A DNA stretch of 64,000 bases from Vibrio neptunius (GTDB taxonomy: Bacteria; Pseudomonadota; Gammaproteobacteria; Enterobacterales; Vibrionaceae): positions 32,703-96,702 of the forward strand of contig NZ_JXXU01000019.1 of the NCBI RefSeq assembly GCF_000967495.1, read 5' to 3'. The notes beneath the pieces were generated by a model. It was not told the DNA's origin and did no database searches. It worked only from the letters and a program-made list of their open reading frames with translations. Shown piece by piece: positions 18,501 to 30,700 of the stretch. Each line of letters starts with the position of its first letter. Positions within the stretch are counted from its first letter, which is position 1. Made by a program: the position numbers and the translations under genes.

Positions 18501-18744
18501 TGGTGAAAACGACAACTTTTTCGATGCCGGGGCAAGTTCATTGCAGTTAGTCCAACTGCATGGGTTACTCACCCAGCAAGGCGATACGATCTCGGTTACA
18601 GACCTGTTTACTTATCCTTCACCAGCCTTACTTGCTGGCGCGTATGAGGTATCAACAAAGGGTTCTGAACCTCACTCTGCACGCACCCAACGTCAGCAGA
18701 GACAGACTCAACGCAAACTCACACGCCGACAACGCGTTAACTAA
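12595..18744 (+). CDS. irp2: Irp2, non-ribosomal peptide synthetase (HMWP2-like), ArCP-Cy-A-PCP-Cy-PCP
   Basis: 2049 residues, close to Yersinia HMWP2. Domain order: aryl carrier protein (about 5-80; phosphopantetheine Ser39 in GVDSM) that takes salicylate from Irp5; cyclization domain 1 (about 98-530; D235-x4-D240-x2-S243); adenylation domain (from about 556; TSGSTGIPKG near 700, TGDMG, NGKVDRK). The specificity residues I read are D-L-Y-N-M-S-M-I-W, close to those of the Cys-activating HMWP2 domain. Inside the A domain (about 1150-1330) is a methyltransferase-like insertion without a SAM-binding glycine motif, as in HMWP2/PchE. Then PCP1 (Ser1436), cyclization domain 2 (D1621, D1626, S1629) and PCP2 (Ser1982). 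Expected product: hydroxyphenyl-thiazoline joined to a second Cys-derived ring. The ribosome-binding site is weak. irp1 follows closely. Confidence 0.95.
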   Translation: MSNNTDLITQFEQALCDTYALSHAALNDEENMFSLGVDSMFLMRMVSQFRRAGCKVSLKQLYASPTLGDVRDLLRLHASGQKHQQAQSEVSPARLPSMLDGQPFPMTPVQHAYYVGRDPNQPLGGNGCHLYQEFNGHQLDTVLLERALNTLVKRHPMLSVAFQSDGMQRWQAPTSPIKVICHDLTDMPAEQADSALLDLRAKLSHRPLDVQNGQTIEFHCSLLPQDQFRVHVSIDLLVMDAASFSLFFNELSQLLQGMPLSPRSKHYDFCSYLAQEKAELATVRQAAKQFWSEQIDSLPTAPKFPLTNEPHQIGKPQFHRRRHTLNHEQWAIFQKHASAHQVTPTMVLATAYAAVLSRWSGQTDLLLNLTLFDCYPFNEDVQHLLADFTNILLLDMRLEEKSIVELAQTHQQRFAEVYEHRHHSGVEVLRELKKKGTHPHGAPIVFTSNLNHSLFGDDDSSPLGEPGWGISQTPQVWLDFVAFKHKDGIMLQWDSVDALFPSGFMDSLFAAFVQVVEHLVAKNTNWSEPFPDLLPQQQKRQRQARTPLPTQLPDGLLHQRIFDVASRHPNAIAVVHDGETISFEALTFRAQCLANLLIKAGLEKDERVAISMEKGPGQIIAALAILYAGGIYVPIAPDQPLSRRKTILDSANIRFVLRCQNTLSRYDWTDADHIEWQTAIESPLLSPPHQCTPDDTAYIIYTSGSTGIPKGVVISHQSALNTCIDINQRHQISTKDRVLALSALHFDLSVYDIFGVLSAGGALVVPLETQRRDPMAWAALVDKYHVTLWNTVPALFDMFLTYCEGMGLTTPSHLRTVMLSGDWIDLSLPERYRKFRPQGTFSAMGGATEAAIWSNEFLVDKVDPMWRSIPYGYPLSNQAYRVVDSAGRDCPDWVVGELWIGGVGVAQGYWNDPERTEAQFIETHDSVSGERQRWYRTGDMGCYWPDGTLEFLGRQDTQVKVGGYRIELGDIDAALNRIDGVRHGVSLALSPCGGKDRQLEVFVVAEGNQLCASSTPDNNLPTSYSDLFPASSRPANQLGANEVAHFLLYHLCTSIPASEASRSFESWCHAYGVAEGYQPLFKQWWALLCQQGLATQSETHYQLHNPTGQCPNWFETPSEFTHNSELLKAIMTGSKPAPALLDSILSPEALMTHSPAFQAQIGALAQGISNLSSQLGRPVVLAEYEARSGRVAHALLELCGPDTLHYHAMDTSLSLVQSAQSRLARFSHASVHHWDNKDNQELFGQSDIVLLNNVLHRLKEPQAGLTNAQKLLTPQGLMLVLETSALGEGALISALVMDPALSTLPTQSELLTWFQDAALRLEHKLDQWPLMGYALRNLSQVIVPDSEILKAKLAELLPQYMLPKRVHFLTSLPLSPNGKVDRKRLAQNNTSMDEAQPLESPLQTENERVLAQVWQSLFPKQTFDRHSDFFLLGGDSLMATRCIGALQKLGYIADLTDLFTHTRLESFAAKLTHAEAQKQPAQLIPNPEERYRPFPMNEVQEAYWIGRQSGFALGNTSAQFFVEFRVSEFDAPRFNQAFNQLINRHDALRTVVRNHQQQVLSDVPAFSIQCHTFADIDCHEADLIRTELSHRVNDPALWPLFTMEALVSPEHSDARLCIGLDNMMLDGLSMQIFFSELEALYLNPSIQLPAIELTFRDVLQWQSNHRSPQAEEHAKTYWQQQLTNLPPAATLPLQADPATLSRPKFIRAAGTLSPHEWQALKTQASRHQVTPSVILMGAYAATLAAWGRQSSLTLNLTLFDRPDVHPQINQVMGDFTTLLLLAWHQEANWLSSIKRLQQQLAQDLKHSNVSAVWVMRELARQQHLSSASMPVVFTSALGTSDGDFLSDKGWLKPVWGISQTPQVWLDHQVYESEGMLCLNWDAVEALLPQPLLDQMFGHYVALLKTLANQPQSWSQSLATLLPEHSEPVTSPIPHATGQPLVSQSKSNRGKPENVQRIQAAFGQIVSTPIGENDNFFDAGASSLQLVQLHGLLTQQGDTISVTDLFTYPSPALLAGAYEVSTKGSEPHSARTQRQQRQTQRKLTRRQRVN

Positions 18745-18799
18745 AGACTAGCTCGAGGTGAGTGCTATTGAGCTCTCACCTCGCAATGAGAGAATAACC

Positions 18800-21700
18800 A
18801 TGGACAACAACCACTTATATGACAATTGTGACCCAATCGCGGTCATCGGAATGGCGTGTCGGTTGCCTAAAGCTCCAAACATAGACGCTTTTTGGCACAA
18901 TCTGACCAATGGCATTTCAGGTCAATCTTTCTTCAGTATTCAAGAGTTGCAAGCAGCAGGGGTCAATGCTGAGGTTTGCAATCGGGAGCACTTTGTTCCA
19001 AGCGGTGCCGTTATTGATAAACCCGAGTACTTCGATGCCGCGCTTTTCGGCTATTCGCCTGCAGAGGCAACCTCTATTGACCCACAGCAACGCCTCTTCT
19101 TGCAAAATGTATGGCATGCGCTAGAACACGCAGGTTATGCCCCAACGCAAGCGCCATCCAGAACAGGGGTCTTTGGCTCGATAAGAACCAGTACCTACCC
19201 TTCTTTTGAAGCATTCGATGTCACCCAGGTAGGTCAAGTAAAAGGATTGCAAGCTTTACTGGGCAACGACAAAGATTATCTCGCAACCCGAGTTGCCCAT
19301 AAATTCAATTTCACAGGTCCCGCTTTTACTGTTCAAACCGCCTGTTCCAGCTCGTTGGTTGCTGCGCACCTTGCTTGTGAAAGTCTCAGGTCTGGTGAGT
19401 GTGATATGGCTATCGCTGGTGGCGTAGCGGTGTCGTTCCCGCAAATTTCAGGTTATGAATATCAGCCGGGTATGATTTTCTCACCTGATGGCTTATGCCG
19501 TCCTTTTGATCAGCAGGCCAACGGTACTTTTGGTGGTCACGGCGTTGGCAGTGTTGTGTTGAAGCGCCTAGATGACGCTATCGAAGCTGGAGATACTGTC
19601 CTCGCGGTTCTGCGTGGTAGCGCCATCAATAATGATGGGCAGGATAAAGTTGGCTTCACCGCTCCTTCAGTGAATGGCCAATCTCAGGTTCTGGCAGAGG
19701 CACTCCACCTCGCAGATGTTCAACCTGATGAAGTGGAGATGATCGAGACTCACGGAACAGGCACAAAACTCGGCGATCCTATCGAAGTCACTGCCATCAA
19801 GAATGCTTACTCACGTAGCTCTGGAGCACCAGTATGTCACTTGGGCTCAGTAAAAAGCGGGCTGGGACATCTAGATACCGCAGCAGGTATTGCTTCACTC
19901 ATTAAAACGGTATTGTCGGTATCACGAAAAAAGATCCCGATGTCACTGAATATTGCTCAAGCCAACCCTGAACTTGGCTTAATTGGTTCCAGCTTTGACT
20001 TAGCAACACAAACACTGGACTGGCAAAGTCCAGTGCGCACCGCCGCAGTCTCCTCTTTTGGCATTGGAGGCACTAACTGCCATATGTTGGTGCAATCTTC
20101 GTCACAGCCAAACCAAACTTCTCAGCCAACCAGAGCAGAAGACAAAGATATTCCTTTGTTCCTGTCGGCCAATTCTCCTAAATCTCTTGGTGACATCGCT
20201 CGTCGTTACTCTGAGCATTTGGAGCAACACCCTAATTGTGCCGACATTGCTTACTCGGCCTTGAGCACTCGTTCATTAGACTTACCGTATCGATTGGCCG
20301 TTTTAAATGCTAATCAAGCTAAACCCGCACTGCGTGCATTTGCAGAATCGGGGGAGGCTTCCCATCAGATTCGTATAGGCCATGTCCAATCGCGCACCAA
20401 GCTGGCATGGACATTTACCGGACAAGGTAGCCAGTTTGAAGGAATGGGTGAAACTTGGTACCAAACCAGTGAGGCTTTCCGACACAGTATCGATCTCAGC
20501 CAGTCCTATACAAAAGGCAAGCTTGAAGTACCGCTAACTGAGATCATGTTTGGCTCAGAAAAAAAATGGCTTTCACGCACCGATGGCGCTCAAGTTGCCA
20601 TTGTCGCCTTTGAGATCGCTTTAGCGGCACATTGGAAGTCGAAGGGAATGACTCCAGACGTTGTTTTAGGCCACTCAGTCGGTGAGATCTCAGCGTGTGT
20701 CATTGCTGGCTATCTGAGTCACCAGCAAGCGATCGAACTGGTGATCGAGCGTGGTCAGCGAATGCAGCAATGTACTCAAAACCAACATGGCGCCATGCTA
20801 GCGGCTTTCGCGCCATTGGAGCAACTGAACACCATTTCATCACTAGCAGAGCTGGATCAAGCGGCTCATAACGGTGCTGCGCATTGGGTGTTCTCTGGAG
20901 ATATCGAGAAGGTCGAACAGGCCAGCAAAGAACTCGAGGCTGCCGACATTACTTACCATCAATTGGATGTTCCTTGCGCTGCACATTCAAGGCATCTCGA
21001 TTCGATGTTGTCATCTTACGCCAACTTCACTCAACACCTGACTCCGACTCAAGGTGAGATCACGCTGATTTCAAGCGTAACAGGCCAAGTCATCCGTTCA
21101 TTGAGCGAGCTTAATGCTGACTATTGGACACGCCATGTTCGAGAGACCGTCCAGTTTCAACCGGCGATCGAGCAAGCACTTGCGTTAGATTGTCATACCT
21201 TTGTGGAAATCGGTCCTAAACCTCACCTTACGTCCATTGGTCGCCGTGAAAGCTGGAGTTTAAAGTCATGCTGGCTTCACGCTGCAGATGAGAATGTGTT
21301 AAGTGAACTGTTTATACTCGGCATTGATGCACCGTGGAAAGAGATGCTCGACATTGCCGGAAGACGATGTGAATTACCACTATATGCCTTTGACGAACAA
21401 CAATATTGGGTTGATTCTCGCCAAGATAAAAAACCGCAGTCGCTAATCACTCCAGAACCCGTAGCAACATACCCTCTGGAACCGTTAACACTGCGTTGCG
21501 CAGTCATAAACGACTTCCTGAGAACTTGTACATCTCGTAAGTCATTCAGCCTGATCGACATTATTCGAGGGGGAAGAATACTCCCTCGCCATCGAGATCA
21601 TATCAAGGCGCTGTTAGATCTCTTGCTATCACAGGGGTATTACCACAAGCAAGGCAAACAGTGGGTGTCGTCTGAATCAGGGCTGCCAAACGCCGACATC

Positions 21701-24700
21701 ATCGCTCAGCATTGGCGCTCTGAAACAGAGGGCCATCACTTGGCCAGTGTCCAGCGTACCTGCACACAGTTACTAGCTATAGGGCAGTCCCTGCCAGAGT
21801 TAATGCGCCAACTCGAACACGCCGAAAACCTAAGCAAGCACCTAGCGCCATTACTGGATGGCGATAGTGCAACATCAGTCAGCCCAAGCCATGATGCCGA
21901 CCTAGCATGGCAAAACACGCTCTCAAGCCTCACCTATCAAGACTGGTCGCAATGGGCGGAGCATAGTGATCTACGCACAGCCATTAAGCACCAATGTTCA
22001 ACGTTTCTACCCTGCGGTTGCAAAGATGTCGATCTATCGGTGTCGGCTAAAATTGGACTCAACAATGTATCAAGAGTTGCCATCAATCGACTCAGTAAAA
22101 TGTGGGGACAAGATATTTATCATTTGCGAGCACAGGCCCCTCAAGGACACTGGGAATGGCTTGCTCGAATTGAACCTCAGGCGACAAAAAAAGATGACCC
22201 AGCGGAGCTACTCCCTTCACCGCACAATCGCTATCACTGGCAAGTACGTCCTATTGAAGCAGACCAACCGCTGAATCCTATCACCGTTGAACAGGTGGCA
22301 TCGGCATTTAATGAGCGAGGTACTGTCCACAGAACGGCAGCCGATCAAGGCATACTGGTTTTACCTTCAACTCCCTTATCAGAAACGGCCACACTGCTCG
22401 CACAAGGCTTAAGCAATAGTCCTGATAACTTATGGATACTGACTTGTGATGCGATGAAAACGACGCCTAATGACACCACAGAGCCTACCGCAACGGCCCT
22501 GTTGTCTCTGATACGCGTCGCACGTACAGAGTATCCTAACAAGCGCTTTTGTGTCCTAGATACATCAGAAAGCGACGCGGAAGAAGTTACACAAGTACTG
22601 GCGCATGCACCGTTTGTATCGGCTAGCGAGCTAGCCTATCGAGACAATCAATATTGGGCTTATCAACTTGAGCACGCTCCAACCAATGATAACTCCATTC
22701 CAGCATCTTGGTTCAATGCCGAAGGCAGTCATCTTGTGACGGGTGCAATGGGAGGAATTGGCCGCTTAGTGATTCGTTGGCTAGCCTCTTGCGGTGTCAA
22801 ACGCGTCATAGCAATTGGCCACCACCAACACTCAGACTGGTCAGCGTTTTGTGCTCAGATGGCTATGTTCGGCTGTCAAATTGAAACACATTTGGTCGAT
22901 TTAACCTTGAAAGGAGAACTGACTAAGCTGCTCAACCAACTCGCAGATAATCGGCCTGTCGCAGGTGCTATTCATGCTGCTGGTAATCCTCATCATGGTC
23001 TGATCGACCAATGGGATTCGCTGACGGCAGAACAGGTAATCCGTGTAAAAGCAGAGACCTTCGAAACGCTTTATCAGTGGTTAGAAGCTCGACAGGCTGG
23101 TTACCTGATCGGCTTTTCTTCGGTCGCAACTCTCGGCGCACCGACACAAGGGCTATATGCTGTCGCTAATGCATTCATTGACGGTTTTGCTCAGTCTCAT
23201 CATGCCAATGGACACTGCCGCGTCATGAGTCTGGCTTGGGGGGCATGGGATCACGTCGGCATGACCCGTGACGCAGCACTAGTTGCCAAGCTGGGTGAGG
23301 AAGGTATGCATACACTGACACCAGCCGAAGGCCTATGGCATCTAAGTCAAAGCTTATTAATGGGTACCAAGCATGCCTTTGCCATGAATATAAGTTCAAA
23401 CTCGCCTCAATTTAGCCAACATTTTACCTTGGAATCATCAGAGAGAGCCGCTGCCGATTGTGCCTCTTTGGTCGTAGATACGCTAGCGACAAGCACATGG
23501 CTTGAGGATCGTATTCGATACCAGCTAGGCTTGGCTGAAAATGACCTACTAGAGCCTCAACAAGACCTCATGCAGCTAGGTCTGGACTCGTTGCAATTCC
23601 TTGAACTCAACGCTGCTATACAAAAGCAATTTAACGTTAAACTCACCGCTGAAGAAGCGTATCAAGCAATGACCATTCATGGGCTTGAAGCATTAATCGA
23701 TAGTAAAAGCCATCATGCAGAGCCTCAGCAGTCCCTGCCTTTTGTTATCCACCCGGATCAGCGACATCTGCCATTCCCACTGACACCGATTCAGCACGCC
23801 TATTGGGTAGGGCGTGAATCTTGGGTGCCTTACGGAGGCATAGCATGTAACGTCGTGTTTGAATGGGATCTATCACACTCTCAGTTTGATATTCAGCGGC
23901 TAGAAGCGGCATGGAATGCACTGATACAGCGTCATGACATGTTGAGAATGTCCGTCTTACCCACTGGTGAGCAAGTTATCTTAGAAGAGGTTCCAAATTA
24001 CACGTTTTCGACTCAGGACCTATCCCGTTTAGATAACAACGCCAAAACACAAGCACTGGCAGAAACGCGTCAGACAATGAGTCAGCAAGTCCGTCCAGCC
24101 ACTCAGTGGCCTTTATTTGATGTACGTATCAGCAGCCTCTCTGAGCACCAATACCGACTTCATATGAATCTTGATTTGCTTCAGTTTGATGTTCAGAGTT
24201 TTAAGATCATGATGGATGATCTAGGTCGTGCTTACCACGGCGAACATCTGCCACCGCTATCACTTTCATTCCGCGACTATGTGGTCCATGAACAGGCGTT
24301 AAAGAACCAACCAGATTGGCAAACTTCTTGGAACTATTGGCTGGATCTGTTGCCATCAATCCCCAAAGCACCTCAACTACCACTGGGTAATGTGGCTAAT
24401 TCGTACAAGCCCGAATTTGTTACTCGGAAAGGCAGTTTACCAAAATCCCAGTGGTCGAACCTGAAATCACACTGGCAACAAGCTGGCATTACGCCATCGG
24501 CAGGCTTGCTGACGTTATTCTCTCGCATACTTGCTAAGTGGTCAGAATCCCGTGCTTTTACGCTGAATATGACCTTCTTCAACAGACAACCATTTGATCA
24601 GAACGTGCAAGATCTAATTGGTGATTTCACATCCGTTCTTTTGATGGATTTTGATTGGTCTCAAGATCTGAACCTGAAAGAACAATTGTCTCGTACTCAG

Positions 24701-27700
24701 GAAAAGCTTTGGACCCGTCTAAGTCATAGTCAAGTCAATGGTGTTGAAGTGATGCGAGAGCTAGCAAAATACCGCAAAGCCGAGCAGCAGATGACGGAAC
24801 AGGAAGCATCACTCCCCATGACACCCGTCGTGTTTACCAGCATGCTAGGCATGTCGATGGACGGTATGGACATTGAAAAAGCAATGACACACTTGCTCGG
24901 CGATCCCGTTTATGTACTCAGTCAAACGCCACAAGTCTGGCTAGACCACCAAATCATGGAGGTTGATGGCGAGCTGAAATATCACTGGTACTGCATGAAT
25001 GGCGTGATCGCACCGGATGTACTAGATGACATGTTCACACAATACGGTCAGTGGCTATGTCAAATGGCAGAGGCACCAAGAGAATTCGAACGCACAACCC
25101 TAGTGTCGAAATCAGCACCAACACCATACAAAACAACACTCCCTGAGATTAGCTCTGCAATAGAAAGTGAAGTGACTAATGCTTGGTCATACATAGAGCA
25201 TAAAGCACTTACCGGGCTGTTAACGACCTTACGTCGACATCAGATCTTTCACCAACGTGACCAACTGTTCAGTTACTCTCAGATCATACAAGTACTGCGC
25301 ACCGCACCAAAGCATCACAAATTAGTCCAACTATGGCTGGATCAACTTGTAAGAGAAGGCTTACTTCACTTCGACAATGGCCTCTATCAATGGCAAGGAC
25401 ATGAACCCACTGCGCCGGACTGTGAATTACCACAGAGCGAATGGTGCCAGCGTCTATCTCAATATCTAGACGAATCACTACAAGCACACCCAGAATTATT
25501 GAATGACCAAAAATCCGCACTGGAGATCTTATTCAAAGACAACCAGATCACTGATGCGCTATACAGAACGAATCCTTCTCTAAAGATACTCAACCAAAGC
25601 GCAGCCAATCTGATCTCAGCGCTGGGAGAGAAAAAGGGAACACCACTAAAAATCCTAGAAGTGGGTGCAGGAACGGCGGCAACATCCACTGCAGTTCTTG
25701 GCCAAGCCGCTCGATACATTGATCACTATCGTTTTACTGATGTGTCGCAAGCGTTTTTGAACGAAGCCAAGCAGTCTTTAGCGCAGTACAACCAAGTTGA
25801 TTTCGGATGGTTAGACATCAACCTCGCTCTCGAACCCGAAATACGAGTAACAGGCGGCTATGACGTCATTATTGCAGTCAACGTCCTTCATGACGCAGCC
25901 GACCTTCCTGCCACGCTTAAACAGCTTAAAGACGCACTCGCCACCAATGGGCATATGCTGCTGATCGAAGCCACTGATCAATACAGCCCGATGCAACTGG
26001 CCACGGTTGGCTTTATCGAAGGGATCAACGCCTTTAGCGATTTCCGCCAACATACTGGTAGCGCTATGCTCAGCGCCTATGACTGGCAACAAGTACTTGG
26101 CGAGCAGGGCTTGGTGACTGAGCGTCGTTTCCCAGATTCTGAGCAATCCGTGTTACGCCAACATTTATTCTTGGCCCGAGCCACACAGAACGACTCGCCA
26201 GAGGCATTACCTTGTGCTTACTCATCCAAAGACAGAAATAAAGCACAAGAAGTGGTTGTAGAGTCTCAGAGCGTACCAACCCAAGATGCACTCATGTCGC
26301 GTATCGCTGAAATCTGGACATTATTACTCGGACAGTCAGTGACCCCGCAGACAGACTTCTTCCTGTGCGGAGGCGACAGTTTAATGGCCACTAAGATGAT
26401 TGTGGAAATCAACAAACAGGAGATCGCTCACGCTAGCTTACAGCAGATATTTGAACATTCGAAACTTGAACAATTCGTTCAAGTGCTGAACGGCACCTTG
26501 GATCAACAAGCGGGTAATGAAGAGCTAGAAATCAGCTCAGAAGAACATGAAGTTCAGCAAATCTGGCAAGAACTCCTTAGCCAAGACATCACTTCGGAGA
26601 CAGACTTTTTCCAGTGTGGTGGAGACAGTTTGATGGCGACTAAGCTGATCGTTCAACTGCAGCAAGCAGGATTTAAAGCAGTGACTCTGCAACATATCTT
26701 TGAGCAGCCAGTCTTCGCTCAATTCTGTAAGCATTTATTCAAGCCGGATGCTGAAGCAACGGTCAATGCACAGAAAGCTAATCGAGACTACCCATTGACT
26801 CCGTTGCAAAACGCCTATTGGCTGGGAGAGAGCAGCCTATTCTCTTTAGGTCAGGGCATTGCACACTTTTACGCTGAGCTAGAAATTAAGGATCTGAATC
26901 GCGCAAGGCTTGTCGACAGCTGGAATACAATGGTACATCATCATGATCAGTTGCGTGGAGAGATTCGTGAAGGGCATTATTGCATTCTTCAAGAAGTACC
27001 CCATTATGAGCCTGATTATGTTGACCTAACACAATATGCAGAATCGGACAAAGCACAATATTTGACCGAAGCACGAGAGCACATTGCAGCACAAGGTATA
27101 CCGACTGATCGCTGGCCTCTATTCAACCTCACTATTATCAAAACAAATGAAGACACTCACCTACTTCACCTGGTGATTGATTTAGTCGTAGCCGATGGGA
27201 CAAGCCTTAACCTGCTATTCCAGCAGTGGCAACAGTTATACAACGACTCTTCAGCGACTCTGAATAAACCTTCAATGACGATTGCTCAATATCTGGATCA
27301 GAAAGCAGAACGACATGCAAATGGTTCGCAACACGCCTCTCGACAATACTGGATAGAGCGCTTGCCAACTCTACCGGATGCTCCTGCACTTCCCTTAGCG
27401 GATTCGAGAGCAGAGAGTATGAACCAATGTGTGCTGACACACCGCGTGTCTGAAAAGGACTGGAACCAGCTTCAACGTCAGTCACTTGGTCACAATGTTT
27501 TACCTTCTATGGCAATGCTGGCGACTTTCTGTCTCGTTTTACGACGTTGGAGTGATACACACCACTTTTCGCTCAATGTACTTCACAGTAATAGACCAGC
27601 AAGCGAACCTGATATAGCCAATGTAGTGGGGAACCTGTCGACGACATCCATGTTGGAAGTAGACATCAGTAAAGAACCCACTTTGCTTGCTCTTATACAG

Positions 27701-30700
27701 CAAGTTCAACAGCAAATGTCAGACGACCTCGCCCATGCAGAATTTGACGGACAGGACGTTTTGACCGAAAAGAACAGGCTCAATCGTAACTTCAGCGCAG
27801 GTATGCCCGTTGTGTTTAACGATACCGTGTCTGTTGGCCAGCAAAGCTCTCTTACGTTGGGTACACTGCGTGATTTTGGGGCACAAACACCGCACGTTTA
27901 CCTAGACGCGATGCTCATTTCCTCCGCATGCGGCGGCATAGACATCAAATGGACAGTGCAGCAAGACCACCTCAAACCGGGGGTTTTCGACGCTATGTTC
28001 CATGCCTATACCAAGGCTGTAGAATCACTGACGACCAGTGACTGGCATAAACCCCTTTGTGTCAGTCTATCTGAGTCGCAATGGGGACATCAGTCAAACA
28101 GCTCTAAAGCTAGCCTCACCGAACAGCTAAGCGCTTCAAAACCTCAATCCTTACTGGAAATGATCAAACAAGGCTATGAGGCATACCCAGAAAGAATCGC
28201 GATTCAACAAGGGGAAACGTTGCTGACTTATCGGGAGATCTGGAACGCGGCCCTTGGGTTGGCTTCCTCGATTGCAGCCAACGACGATGACGCTCCTTTA
28301 GTTGCCATCGTCATGAACAAAAGTTGGCAACAGGTCATGGCAGCAATAGGTATCTTAATGGCAGGTAAAGCATACTTACCTATTGATGCCGCCTACCCTG
28401 AAGCAAGGATTCATGCATTACTTGAACAGGGTCAAGTCACAACCGTTGTTGCTGAAAAGGGATTAAAAGTCGCTTTAGACACTTATCGTGTCCTTACTCC
28501 ATCAGTCAGCCACACGCAGCACAACGAGTTCCAACCTAAGATGGTGGGGCCATCGGATCTAGCCTATGTGATCTTCACCTCGGGTTCTACCGGGCAGCCC
28601 AAAGGCGTGATGATGGATCATCAAGCTGTCGTCAATACGCTTTTGGATGTAGAAAGCCGCCTTTCTCTCGATTGCGAAGACAGAGTACTGGCCATCTCTT
28701 CGCTCAATTTTGACCTGTCTGTATTTGATGTGTTTTCAACCTTACACTGCGGGGCTTGTCTGGTGATACCTGAATCATCGCCAGCCAAAGACCCTGATGC
28801 CCTGATCGAACTCGCCATTAAAGCACAGATCACCATCTGGAATAGTGTTCCAGCGTTTGCTCAACTTTTGGCTGATGGATTGACATCACGCTCCTCAGTG
28901 CTTCCGTCGTTGCGTCATATAATGATGAGCGGCGACTGGATTCCTGTATCTCTCCCTGAACAGCTGAAAGTCATTGCTCCCAACACCAAATTACTCAGTC
29001 TGGGCGGTGCAACAGAAGCCGCCATTTGGTCCATTGCTTACCCCATTGAAGGGAGTCATGCTGAACGCAAAAGTATCCCTTATGGTAAGGCGCTTACGAA
29101 CCAAGCCTTTTTCGTTCTAGACAGCCAACTTCAACCATGCCCAAACTGGGTTTCTGGTGAACTTTATATCGGTGGTTCGGGTTTATCACTTGGTTATTGG
29201 CAGGATGAGTCGAAAACACAAGCCGCGTTCATCACTCATCCAGAATCCGGCCAGAGATTGTATAAAACGGGTGATCTGGGTCGCTATCAAGACGATGGCA
29301 ACATCGAATTCTTGGGCCGAAACGATCATCAGGTCAAAATCAACGGCTATCGAATTGAGCTCGGAGAGGTAGAGAGCACGCTTCGTCTGTGTCCGAACGC
29401 GGGTTTGAAAGAACGGCTACAAAACATCATCGTTCAGCCTATCGCGATCGAAGGTGTAGGAACAAGATTGGTTGCCTATACGGTCTGCACACAGCCAGAA
29501 CCTCAAGACGCAACACATTTACTCGATCACGCAAGAAACAATCTGCCTACTTATATGTGCCCAGTTCAGATAGTCTCGCTTGACACTATTCCTCTGACAT
29601 CTAATGGAAAAGTAGATCGAAAGGCTCTGCCAACTCCGGTGGTTAAGATCAACGCAAATTCACGACCTCCAATGACAGAGACAGAAGAGCAGATTGCTCA
29701 GATATGGCGTGACTGCCTGCAGCAAGCTGCCATTCCAGCCAATCAAAGCTTCTTCGACTTTGGGGGGAATTCACTCGCTGCCGTTAGGGTAATCAGTCGA
29801 ATCAACTCACAGCTCGGTAGCCAGCTTACCGCAGGTCACCTTCAGTCTCATGATACTATCGAGCGGTTGGCATCACTGATCGATCGTCGGACAACATACG
29901 AGAGTTCCGAGCCTGTACTTCTTAACCCGACCAAAGAAGCCAAACCGCCTCTGTTTATCGTGCATCCGATTGGTGGGCACTTACTCAGCTATCAACCTCT
30001 AGCCCAGCAATTAGATCATGTTTCCTTGTATGGATTGGCTTACCCAGACACGGGGTTCAAGCAAAATGAGTTCGACGTAACACAGCTAGCACAGCACTAC
30101 CTGAATCAAATAAAAAGAATTCAACCACACGGTCCCTATCGTCTAGCGGGCTGGTCATTTGGTGGCATCGTTGCTTATGAGATGGCCCACCAGTTGGTCG
30201 AGAGCAAGCAGAAGGTTGACGCTTGCATCTTAATCGACAGTTACAGACCAATACCTCAAAAAGAAACCATGTCTGCTCAAGAAGTGCGCCGCCATTTTTA
30301 TGCTGATGTGATTGGCCGCTTCCCGCAGCTTATGCAGGTAGAAGAGCCCGATCTGAGCACTGACGATTCACTCTGTGGTCACCTTTCATCAGCGTTTGGG
30401 CATATCGCAGCAATCGAAGATGTGACCAAGGATAGCGTACAGCACTTACTTGATGTGTATCGCCGAAATCTGGCCGCCATGTTGTCATATACCGTGCCTG
30501 AGCTCACCTCTGTGAACACAGCACTTATTGCAGCTGGTCGGAATAACCATCTCGACTTTATGAGTTACCAAGATCCCATCATTGCTCAAAGCCCACATCA
30601 TGGTTGGGGTGATGTGTGTGATCTGACCGTACATGAATTGGATGGCGATCACTATACCTTATTGCAAGAGCCCAACGTCAGCGAATTGGCTAACACGCTC

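Noticed and set aside
21300..22700. A first methyltransferase domain in the AT-KR linker of Irp1
   Set aside because: No glycine-rich SAM motif or conserved acidic residue is visible; the region is only a linker or a very decayed domain.
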